From Nageia nagi (lineage: Eukaryota > Pinophyta), in assembly GCA_050084985.1 (NCBI GenBank), contig JBITNC010000002.1, positions 9,734,001 to 9,798,000 of the forward strand: a stretch of 64,000 bases of DNA, in the 5' to 3' direction. The notes beneath the pieces were generated by a model. That model saw only the letters and a list, made by a program, of their open reading frames with translations, searched no databases and was not told the origin of the DNA. Shown here piece after piece: positions 54,846 to 64,000 of this stretch (the first letter of the stretch is position 1; every line of letters starts with the position of its first letter). Position numbers and translations under genes: made by a program.

Positions 54846-55720
54846 TTATGTTGAACAATTTTTCTCTTGAAGTGACTTATCTACATTGATATCCATCCAA
54901 TTAGGTGCAGTAAAAGAGTCATCAAAATCATCTAAGTCCTCACAAGAAGCAAATTCTTCAAGAAGTTTATTGAACTTTACATCCCTCAAGATGAACACTA
55001 CTTTAGAGGAAGAAAAGTAGATCTTGTAGCCTCTATGTTGATTTTTATAGCCCACAAAAATGCATTTTTTTATCTCTTTTCCAACTTCTTCATTTTCTTA
55101 GGAAGAACAAAGGCATAAGCATCACAACCAAAAACCTTTAAAGTGAGAGATGTTAGGTTTCTTTCTTATTTATGCATCAAATGAGGTTTTACCTTCAACT
55201 ACTTTCATAGGGAACCTATTTAGAGTGTATATCATAGTGCTCATAGCTTCACCCTATAAAAAGTTATGAAGGTTAACCAACATGCACCTTATCATTTCCT
55301 AAATGGTCCTATTCTTTCTTTCAAAAACACCATTTTGTTGAGGGGTGTAAGGGATCGTAAACTGCCTCTTAATACCATATTTAGCACAATAGTCATTAAA
55401 CTCATTACTATTATACTCACTCACATTATTAGATCTTAAAATATTAACTTTGAAGTTAGACTAATTTTCAATCAAGGCTTTGAAATCTTTGAACCTATCA
55501 AAGATTTGATTCTTGTGCTTTAGAAGATAACCAAATATCATCCTACTGAATTCATCAATGAAGATCAATATATACAATGCTCCTCCAAGCAAGTTAGTAA
55601 GAAATGGACCTATCAAATTTGAATGCATAAGTTGAAGAGGTTGTATACCCTTGTTTCCTTATCTTTTTTAATTTTTTATCTATTCATCTTACCTAGGATG
55701 CACTTCTCATAAAAGCCAAT
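54846..55720 (-). pseudogene. pol: Copia integrase (element C)
   Basis: Homologous to A's integrase. Two catalytic Asp positions have become Asn: HSNLIGPF (about 55625) and RSNNVSEY (about 55430). The Glu survives in ERKNRTI (about 55320). The C-terminal part is an open frame at 55055-54846 (GYKNQHRGYKIYFSSSKVVF, ILRDVKFNKLLEE). The Asp-to-Asn changes are G-to-A on the coding strand. Confidence 0.88.
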
Positions 55721-56290
55721 TATAGGTGATATCGAAGGCAAACCTTTCATAAGTTCTTGATTTTTCACAACTTGAATACTCTTGTGGTTAAAATGGCCTA
55801 ATCAATGGTGCAAAAGATTTCCTTTAGAGCAGAATTCATAACAAGGCACATCTTTATTAGAGCTTGATCCATAATGTAGAGATCATTTTTAACTATTCAT
55901 TTCACCAAAGTGGTAAGTACCTCCTTCATGCATTAGTAGTGTGAATTGAACTCAAATGAGTATCCTTTCTATGTAACCTATATTATAAAAAGAAGGTTCA
56001 TGCTGAGCTTAGGTATATAGAGCATATTTTTAAAAATCTTTCCTTGCAAAAATACATTCCCAATATCTTGAACCTTAAGGATTGAATTATCACCTATCAC
56101 AACTACATCTTTTTTATACTTATAAAAATTTTCAAACTTAACCTTTTCAAAATACATGTGATTAGTGCACCCAAATTCAACAATCCAATCATTTGAGAAA
56201 GTGTGAGACTTGGAGTAATAAGCATAAATATAAGTAGATTTCTTATTCTTTTTTTTGGTATGGGTAAAACTTTAAAGCAAGTTTTCTAAA
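55721..56290 (-). pseudogene. pol: Copia protease and pre-integrase region (element C)
   Basis: WIVEFGCTNHM near 56168-56200 corresponds to the protease site WIVDSGCTNHM of A, with the catalytic DSG changed to EFG. Downstream, VVVIGDNSIL and PKLSMNLLF match A's protease region. The HHCC module before integrase is badly decayed. Inactive. Confidence 0.82.
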
Positions 56291-56493
56291 AAAATACACT
56301 CCCAAAACCTGTAAATACAAAAAGTTTATAGATATTCAATGATAGTACATATGTTTCTTGGAACTATCTTCTAAGAGTCCCTATAGTTACCACCTTACTA
56401 GCTATAGGTAATTGTCTATGCTTCCAATTACTACTCACACTAGCCTACTTTTTGAGGGGGAAATCAACCCCCTCACATTCCATCAGAGAACTA

Positions 56494-57585
56494 TTATTGA
56501 GCACCAAGCTTGGAGCATGCTTTACTCTGGAATGTATCCAAAGTCCCTTGTATACCATCAACTATATTCCTTATTATTTCCTTTGATATTACCTCTCCTA
56601 TTATTGGCCTACCTTTTATTGAGCTTTTGATAGCTATTTGTCCCTCATGTTGAGTTTCTCTAATAGTTGTGCCATTTGAAGTTGAGGGATCTTTATTTCT
56701 TATTATTTTTTCTATTAAATTTGTTTGATTTTTCAAATCCTTTTCCACCTTGTTCTTTCTTTTTCGTGTAGTGATCATATTCTTTATGACCATAGATGCC
56801 ATAGAAATTACAATTGTTATCAAACTTGACTTTAGATTTGCTTGAATTATTATGGCCATTATGTTATTTGTTTTCACCTTTATTGAAACCCTTTTTTAGA
56901 GCATGAATAGACTTCTTTTTCTTATTGAACTTCTTTTTGAAGTGAGTATTAATTGGTCCTAGTGCCATAGAATGCTCTTTAGGAGAGGGGATCATCAACT
57001 TTTTGTTAAGTATTTTTTTATATTTCAAGAGAAATATTGAAATATTTTTCAAGAATAACACCTCTTCTTCATCATCAAGCCTTATCTCAATAACAGTCAT
57101 AAAGTGACTAAATTTAGTAAAGAGGCTTTGAAGGATGATGAATACTATAAACTTATCATTGATCCAATTATAACCACACTCCAAAAGCTAGGTTCTAAGA
57201 TCAATAATCTTGTTCAAGTATATTTCCATACTTTCATTTTTCTTTTAGCATGATTACAATAATTTTTGAAGAATGGTGAACCTTTTGGAGAATTTGGTGT
57301 CTAAGTAGATTTTCTTCATTCTGTTCCAATCTTCTTTTATAGATTTTGAAGAGGATATCATAATAAGGATTTCATGTAAAATTGCACAAAATATCATAGA
57401 GGTTGGCAACTCATTATTTATATTGTAAGCCTCAAGTGCCTTCTTATTTGTTGGAGCAACTTGGTTTTCATTTACAATTTACTACAACTTTCATACTTGA
57501 AACTTTGCTTTCATCCTAGGTTTTCAAATATCATGGTTGGAATCGTGTAGGATATGGTTGGAGTCTCCTATTTTCTACAAAAGAA
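56494..57585 (-). pseudogene. gag: Copia gag (element C)
   Basis: Opens near 57585 with a decayed start (HILHDSNHDI, stop, KPRMKAKFQV) and continues with ALEAYNINNELPTSMIF and MKKIYLDTKFSKRFTILQ, all matching A's Gag. The open frame 57184-56864 gives WINDKFIVFIILQSLFTKF and RLDDEEEVLFLKN, then a Lys-rich tail. The zinc knuckle is lost within the frame-shifted 56877-56494 section (ITIVISMASMVIKN in the wrong frame). Not translatable as a whole. Confidence 0.85.
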
Positions 57586-59743
57586 GGTGAAAGTGTTAAC
57601 CAATGTAAGCATGTTTATTATGAGAACTAAATATTAATCAACCATACATGTTGAGTTTGTTCAATTTAATTAATCATAAGTCAATCATACATATTAATTT
57701 TATATGTTGAATTAGTCAACTATATATGTTGAATTTTAACCAAAGGTAGTCAACAAGGCATGCTTAAATTATTAACTAATTTCACATATGCAAAATGTTT
57801 TCAATCTTATCAATCATATACATTCAATATTTTAACATAACCAAATAATATAGTTATAGAGAGAGAAAAGTTGAGGTTTATTTTTTTATTTGAAATTAAG
57901 CCTTAATTTGCATACTCATATAATGGAGCCCAAGTTCTACCAATCCTCAACCAATTCAACTTGATCAATAATATATTCTCACAAGGAGTATTAGCTATTT
58001 TTCAAGGTTATTATGTATGTTGGATCAATCAAATTATTATCTTGATTAAATTTTCAATTTCCTTCCTAGATTATCAGGATAATCCCTTAATAGATAGACG
58101 GACATGTGGTATCACTACACACATACATGTCCACCTATATGGAGTTATGTACAGACCAACAAAGGACTTAAGGTAATTAAGTACATACTTTTTACCAATT
58201 GGATCTATGGATTAAAAAGCTTCACTATACCTTATCCTCAACTCATGGCTCCCCAAACAATTCATGTTAATAAAATATGTTGATATGTTCATGTTAAGGG
58301 AAGCAATTTTAATGTTTACGATTTTTGTAAAACATAAAGTAAAGAAGCATAAAGTAAAGTGCTTAAAATGAAATATTATTCAAAACTTGAAATCTAAGAG
58401 TCCACACCATCAAAAAATCTAAGAGAGTCTAATAGGTTTTTTCATAACCTCAAGGGGACCTCTTAACAAAAAATTGCATGAGTTTAATAGTTTTAAGTAA
58501 CAACAAAGAGTCCTCCCATTTTTTACTTAAAACTTAGAAAAAATTTCCATTCTTAAAACTACACTTAGTAAGATTCTATTTCAAAAAATTTACTCAAAAA
58601 TCAATAATTTATTTCAAAGTCTCCCCCTTAAATTTTTTGAGAAAAAAATGCATAATGCTTAAACTTCCATAAACAATTTACTTAAGCAAAAAAATTACCT
58701 TTTTCAAAAAATTCATTTCCCCTTTTTGAAAACATTTACTTTAGTAAAAATACTATAAAAAAGTGAGCCATTTTCAAAAAAAAAAACTCCTCCATTTTAA
58801 AAATAAAATAAAATTATGTGAGTAATTTCCCCCTCAAAAATTAACTCCATTCTTGAGAAATGCAAAGAATTTCCCACATTATTTTTTTAAAAATAAATCC
58901 AAATTTTAAAACTAATTCTTCAAATTATTTTAAAAATTTAACTAATATCAAAAACTTATTCCTACTAGTAATATCTCCCCCTTTTTTAATAACGCTAAGG
59001 GAGTCATTTTGGGGTACGTAGCACGGGGAGGGGAGGAAGGCATACACAGGACATAGAGGGTTTTGCGATGCGTAGGAGCAGTGGCAGTATGACGTAAGGG
59101 TGAGAGGGGGAGTAAAAAAAAAATGTATATATAAAATATACATAGTAAAAAAATATACTATTTCTTTTAAACATATTATCATGTGTTTTAGAAAATTTAG
59201 TATATATTAGCATTAAAAAAAAAATACATTAGTAACTTCTCTTTTTTAAAAAAAAAAAAAATCAATTTGTAAAATATATATATTGTAAAAAAAATAAATT
59301 TTTTATTTTAACAATAGCATTTGTGTAGACTTGTAAAACTAAAAAAAAAATTGTGACTCTTTTAAACATTTTTACATTAAATATTAGTGAAAAAATAAAT
59401 TGCAAATTTATAATATTTCAAAAAATATATAAATTTAAATTATAACAAGCTTCGTAATAAATATTATAATACATTATTGATATACTTTAAACAAATTTAT
59501 TCAAAAAATTGTAACAAAAAAAATAATGTTAGTAAAAAAAATTGGATAGCAATAATATGTAAACAAAATTTTCAAAAAAAATTGAACTAACACATAGTAA
59601 AATTATGTTAGTATCAAAAAATAATTCCAAAGAATAAAATAGAGAGATTATACTTTAAAATTGATTTTATTTTACCTCACCAATGAAGTAGGGAGAAGAA
59701 GTAGGAATGACCTCCAAAATGTTGAAGAGGAGCCTCCAAGGGT
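57586..59743 (-). other. untranslated leader of element C
   Basis: About 2.2 kb, against 3 kb in A. A block at about 57930-58260 matches A's 2600-3060 on the opposite strand (e.g. TATTCTCACAAGGAG against CTCCTTGTGAGAGTATA; ACATGTGGTATCACTACACA against TGTGTAGTGATACCACATGT). A C-rich patch at 58980-59110 sits where A has its GC-rich island. The remainder is AT-rich with A-runs. Confidence 0.78.
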
Positions 59744-59757
59744 GGCTCTAGATACCA
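59744..59757 (-). promoter_or_regulatory. primer binding site of element C
   Basis: TGGTATCTAGAGCC on the minus strand, close to A's TGGTATCAGAGCC with one extra base; two bases from the LTR. Confidence 0.88.
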
Positions 59758-59759
59758 TT

Positions 59760-60312
59760 TGAGAGAAACTAATCCTAAATGACTATATCTCTGTCCAACC
59801 ACTTGATCTCATGAAATTTCTCTAATCATAAATATAATATCATAACATAATATCCAATCTCACAAATTTAACATCAATATAAAGTGGTTCCTCTAACCAG
59901 AGGAGTACATCCACTAATCTAAGATCTTTATTCTCAAGATGCATTCTTTTACAACTCTTCCTACTTCGAACAATCTTAAAGCATAACAATACTAAAAACT
60001 TGAGTGAGTATTCTCAACGAGCGATGCCTCTATTCATAGGCCAAAATACTTTCTTGGATCACTCTTTTAACTATTATACAAATTTATTTCATGCATCACC
60101 CTTTTCCTCAAGGGGCATGCATATGAGGTGGATTGTAGGATAAGTTACATTATTTTATTCACAAATACTTAAAAGGTATCTAAGGATACTTTTAAGTATT
60201 AGTGAATTTACATTACCATATTCACTAAATACTTAAGGTATCTAGGATACTTTCAAGTATTAAGTGAATTTACATCAAGAGACCTTACAATAATTCATTA
60301 TACATTCCAACA
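59760..60312 (-). repeat. 5' LTR of element C
   Basis: Runs from TGAGAGAAACTAATCC to ACATTCCAACA on the plus strand; 553 bases, homologous to 51882-52441. Confidence 0.93.
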
Positions 60313-60719
60313 TAGTACTATAAGTCATCATAAAGATGATAAGAAAACTCATAGTCAACTATTATATAAAGAAACATATGTTTTGATCATCATTATCAAA
60401 AATAGGACATATATCTAATCATGCATATACAAGTTCTTCATGTATGGATAACTAGACAATATCAACATGAAAATACTAGTTCCTCATATACAAATAATTA
60501 AATAGTACAACATATAAATTCATCATATGTGGCTAACTAAATAATGCCAGCATGCACATACTAATTCCTCACACATGGAGAACCAAATATAAAACTATAC
60601 ACAAAGGTCAACACAATACTACCAAAGATCCTCATAGGGTTAAAGTTATTGTCATAAAAAATGAATTAAACAAGAATTCAAACTCCACTTTCCCTTAAGG
60701 GTAACTTCACCAACTTGAG
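60313..60719 (-). other. 3' untranslated region of element D, continued
   Basis: Resumes D's sequence interrupted at 51881 (AGTACTATAAGTCATCATAA, compare GTGTACTATAAATCATCACA at 52818 in C). Contains decayed hairpin units with the same 24-base spacing, e.g. near 60433, 60479 and 60571. Confidence 0.8.
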
Positions 60720-61339
60720 AGACCATCAAACCTTGCAGAACCAAGTGTTAGAAAGGGGTTTGGTGAATAAACTAGTAGAGTTTTTATTCAATGAACAATA
60801 CTAAAGCTGCAAGGTACCATCTAAAACTTTCTTCCTAATGAAACATACTTGGATTTCAATATGTTTTATTCTCTGATGGAACATAGGGTTTTTTTTTCAA
60901 AGTAATGGCTAGCTAATTATCTGAAGATATCATAGATGGACCAACCTTCTCATAACTAATTTCTTTTAGAATATGCTTGAACCAAATCACTTCATAGGCT
61001 ATAAAAATCATAGCTCTATATTCTTCTTCTGTGATAGATAGATTGACTATAGGATGCTTCTTGGAAGACCAATAGATAGAACTTAATCTAATATTAAACA
61101 CATAAGAAAAATTGGATTTCTTATCATCTCTATCACCCCTATAGTCAAAATATGAGAACCTAGAGAGAACAAGTGAAGGTAACTTGGTAAACTAGAGGGC
61201 AAGATTCTTTATAGTCATAATATACTTCAAAATATTCTTAGCAACATGAATATGCTCAACACATATGGCATAAATATATTTAAATAAAGAATACTATGAA
61301 TAAGTTATCAGTGCTTTGTAGCATCTATCAACTAAAAGT
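60720..61339 (-). pseudogene. pol: Copia RNase H (element D)
   Basis: Includes the open frame 61101-60913 (SIYWSSKKHPIVNLSITEEE, YRAMIFIAYEVIWFKHIL, GPSMISSDN), matching A's KKQPTMTLSTTEAEYRAM and SLISSDN. The rest is frame-shifted. Same place and order as in A and C. Confidence 0.88.
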
Positions 61340-62023
61340 TTGATCTGGTCTCAAACTTGATTCTAGGTGTAATGGGAATAGCCACAAACTTACACTCTTC
61401 CATTACAAACTTCTACAAAATATCTAATATGTATTTGAACTAACTAAGGTAGGTATAATCTTTACTTTGATACACTTACATACCAAGGAAGTAGTGTAAG
61501 AAACCAAGATAAATAATATCATATTCTTTTTTAAATGTATTTATGCACTCATTGATGATCATCATATTATTCTCCATAATCAAAAGATCATCCACATAGA
61601 GAAGAATTAAGACCAAATCTTTTTCCTTCATTAAGCACATATAGATTTGAATTTTAGTAGCTTTTGGAGAACCTAAGAGTATCAAAATATTTTAAAATCT
61701 TCTTGTATATTGCAATACTTTTTTAGCTTACACATATGGGACTCTTTTCCTTGCACAAGGAACCTTTTTGGTTGACTCATGAAGATCTCAACATCTAAAT
61801 CACCATTAAGAAATGCACTTCTCATATCAAGCTGAAGCACCTTCCAATCTTACACTATAGAAAGGTTAAGAATTAATCTGATTGTATTTATTTATCCTAA
61901 TGGAGTAAAGGTTTTCTCATAATCAACTCTATACTTTTGAGTGAAACCTTTAGCTACCAACATTACCTTATATTTTTCAATTTCACCATTTGAATTGTAC
62001 TTGATCTTATAAATTCAATTGTT
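61340..62023 (-). pseudogene. pol: Copia reverse transcriptase (element D)
   Basis: The open frame 61685-61476 carries LVLILLYVDDLLIMENN with an intact YVDD, then YDIIYLGFLHYFLGM. Upstream pieces read LQLDMRSAFLNGDLDVEIFM and LVAKGFTQKYRVDYEKTF, parallel to A. Stops and frameshifts throughout. Confidence 0.88.
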
Positions 62024-63010
62024 TCAAAATATATTCTTTGAGTATGAATCTAGAACTAAGTTCCAAGTTCTATTTTCCATAAGCACCTCATATTCTAACT
62101 TCAAAGCATCCATCCAACAAGCATATTTAGATGCCTCTTTAAAGGTTGGAGACTCATTATGATTCTTGATTTTAGTAAGGAGAGACTTATTCAAAGTCAT
62201 TCTTTTAGTTATCCTTTGAGTTAGAGAATTTTTCTCTTGAGGAAACTTATCTAAAGAGATATCCAACCACTTAAGAATTTTTGAATAATCTTTAAAGACT
62301 TCACTTGAAGAAGAGACATTAGGAAACTCAATGAACTTGACATCCCTTAAAATAAATATTGCTTTAGTTGAAGTAGAGTAGATCTTATACCCTTTATGTT
62401 GATTGTTATATCCCATAAAGATGCATTTTTCCATCTTGTTATCCAACTTCTTCCTTTTCTTAGAAACTATGATGGAAAATGCTTCACATCCAAAGATAGA
62501 TGAGAGATATTAGGTTTCTTTCTCATCCATATCTCATATGGATTTTTAATTTCAATTGCTTTTATGGGACACCTATTCTATGTGTATATATAAGTGCTCA
62601 TAGCTTCACCCCATAAATACTTTAGAAGATTATCATCATGCATATAGCCATCTCCACTATGGTACTATTTTTTCTTTCTATAACACCATTCTATTATAGA
62701 GTATAAGGGATAGTAAATTACCTTTTAATGCCATGCTTTGTACAAAATTTGTTGAACTAATTACTTATATATTCACCTCTATTATCCAACTTTAACATAT
62801 TTGTATTTATATTGGTTTGATTTTTAACTAAGGCCATGAACTCCTTGACCATATCAAAGGTTTAATCTCTGTGCTCTAATAGATACCCAAAAGTCATCCT
62901 ACTAAAGTCATTAATAAAAGTAAGGATATAAAATGCTCTTCTAATTGACTTAGTTCGAAATGGATCCATCAAATCTAATTGTATCAATTGAAGAGGTTAA
63001 GATGGCCTAG
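62024..63010 (-). pseudogene. pol: Copia integrase (element D)
   Basis: The open frame 62446-62024 holds the C-terminal part (KCIFMGYNNQHKGYKIYSTS) and the link to RT (WMDALKLEYEVLMENRTW). The catalytic core upstream keeps Asp in LDLMDPF, reads KLDNRGEY at the second Asp and NGVIERKNS at the Glu, but is cut by stops, including a TAA after GIKR. Confidence 0.88.
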
Positions 63011-63595
63011 TTACCTTATCCTTCTTAAATTGTCTTTTCATCTTCTCTAAGATGCAATTTTCATAAAGGCCAATGGAGGGTGTTATTGGAGACAAACCTT
63101 TTACAAGATCTTGATCCTTTATAAGTTGAATACTTTTGCGATTTAGATGACCTAAACATTGATTTCAAATGTTGTCTTTAGAATAAACATTTGAAGCTAG
63201 GCACAACTTAGTAGGCACTTGATCAACTATATAAATATCATTCTTTATCAATCCTTTTATGAAGTTAGAAAACCCTTTTCTTATACTCCAAAAGTTTGAA
63301 TTGAAGTCAAAGGTATATCCTTTTATTACAATTTAAATAACTAATAAAAGATTCATCCCTAACTTATGCAAAAAAAGTACATCTTCGATTACATTCCCAT
63401 GCATCAATACACTTCCAATCCTTTGAACTTATAGCATTGAATTATCACCTATCATTACCACATCCTTCTTATATTTGTGAAAGTTTTCAAACTTATTCCT
63501 TTCAAATCTCATATGATTAGTACAACCTAAATCCACTATCTAATCATTTAGAAAAGTATAAGACTTGGAATAAAGACCACAAACATAAGCACTTT
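63011..63595 (-). pseudogene. pol: Copia protease and pre-integrase region (element D)
   Basis: IVDLGCTNHM near 63517-63547 corresponds to the protease site, with Leu in place of Ser in DSG. MIGDNSML, KLGMNLLLVI and NQCLGHLNRKSIQLI match A's protease and HHCC module. Frame-broken. Confidence 0.83.
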
Positions 63596-64000
63596 TCTTA
63601 TTTTTCTTTCCTTTGAAGTTATTCATATTATCTTTGCCTTTTCCATTTTTCTTCCTCATTTTCTTATAGAAATGGTTCTCTTTGTGACCATAGATGCGAT
63701 AAAAGTTATAATTACCATCAAAGTTTTCCTTAGGCACATGAGATTTGTTTGAATTTTCTTTGTGATCATGATGATTATTTCCATTTTTCTTCTCATTTAT
63801 CCTAGGATGAGTATAAGGAGTTTTCTTATGATTTTTGAACTTCTTATTGAAATGAGTAGTCTTAGTTGCACCTAAAAACAACATTTTAACCCTTTAGAGA
63901 AGAAATCAACACCTTCTTATTCATGGCCTCTTCATGGTTCAAGAGGAATCTAGAAAGATTCTCTAAAGAGAAGAATTACACTTCATCATCAAGAATAGTA
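63596..64000 (-). pseudogene. gag: Copia gag 3' part (element D), runs off window
   Basis: The open frame 63884-63540 carries a Lys-, Asn- and His-rich nucleocapsid with a ruined zinc knuckle YNFYRIYGHKENHFYKK: the first two Cys positions are Tyr and the third is Phe-Tyr sequence, while the His remains. Sequence from 63885 to the edge (FLLNHEEAMNKKVLIS-like) matches A's region around 3700. The rest of Gag, leader and 5' LTR lie beyond the window. Confidence 0.83.

Larger units (their letters stand above)
51882..60312 (-). mobile_element. Copia retrotransposon C, nested in D
   Basis: An 8.4 kb minus-strand element of A's family with LTRs of 560 and 553 bases, a primer site and a purine tract. 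Domains in order (right to left) are Gag, protease, integrase, RT, RNase H, all broken. It sits in the 3' untranslated region of element D, whose sequence continues on both sides. The 5-base flanks are CAATA (51877-51881) and TAGTA (60313-60317), which differ by two transitions, so the duplication is only plausible. Confidence 0.93.

Noticed and set aside
51877-60317. Confirmed target-site duplication for element C
   Set aside because: CAATA and TAGTA differ at two of five bases; nesting is supported by D's continuity, not by the duplication.

Overview
This window is nuclear DNA from a plant, most likely a seed plant with a large, repeat-filled genome. It is AT-rich and dominated by LTR retrotransposons primed by initiator tRNA-Met. 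It also holds plastid-targeted and PPR gene fragments and a long degenerate (CCCTAAA)n array. A gymnosperm would fit the style, but the sequence alone does not prove it. I see no intact conventional host gene: almost every coding stretch is broken by stops and frameshifts.

Layout. 1-8399: Copia element A (plus strand, 5' LTR cut by the window edge), with a 3 kb leader containing a GC-rich island, a broken gag-pol, and a 3' untranslated array of hairpin repeats. 9410-10960: a higher-GC patch with a dispersed repeat, a two-exon fragment of a plastid ribosome-hibernation factor (PSRP1/HPF, minus) and a PPR fragment (plus). 11000-20460: AT-rich DNA with local duplications, a SINE-like insertion and a weak exon-like relic near 16.8-19.2 kb. 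20461-23350: a tRNA-Lys-like sequence, a 38-39 bp GA minisatellite and a decayed minus-strand gene of a transposase-like family with an HGKG/DGAG-type motif. 23908-25740: diverged interstitial telomeric repeats with a higher-order period. 28000-29600: a decayed Helitron Rep/PIF1 helicase (minus).

31550-39440: a 5'-truncated Copia (F), whose RT is split by a 6.1 kb Ty3/Gypsy element (G, 31889-37996) with matching 5 bp target duplications. 40530-41395: a foldback element built of palindromic units. 42637-46934: a compact LTR element (E) with perfect target duplications, no pol, and one long degraded frame that joins a Copia Gag N-terminus to a long acidic protein of unknown function. 51010-64000: two minus-strand Copia elements of A's family, with C (51882-60312) inserted into the 3' untranslated region of D.

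The most interesting signals are: (1) 24-nt hairpins repeated in the 3' untranslated region of A and its relatives, with paired base changes that keep the stem; (2) element E and its Gag-acidic fusion frame; (3) the foldback element made of nested palindromes; (4) the telomere-like array with higher-order units; (5) the juxtaposed PSRP1 and PPR fragments.
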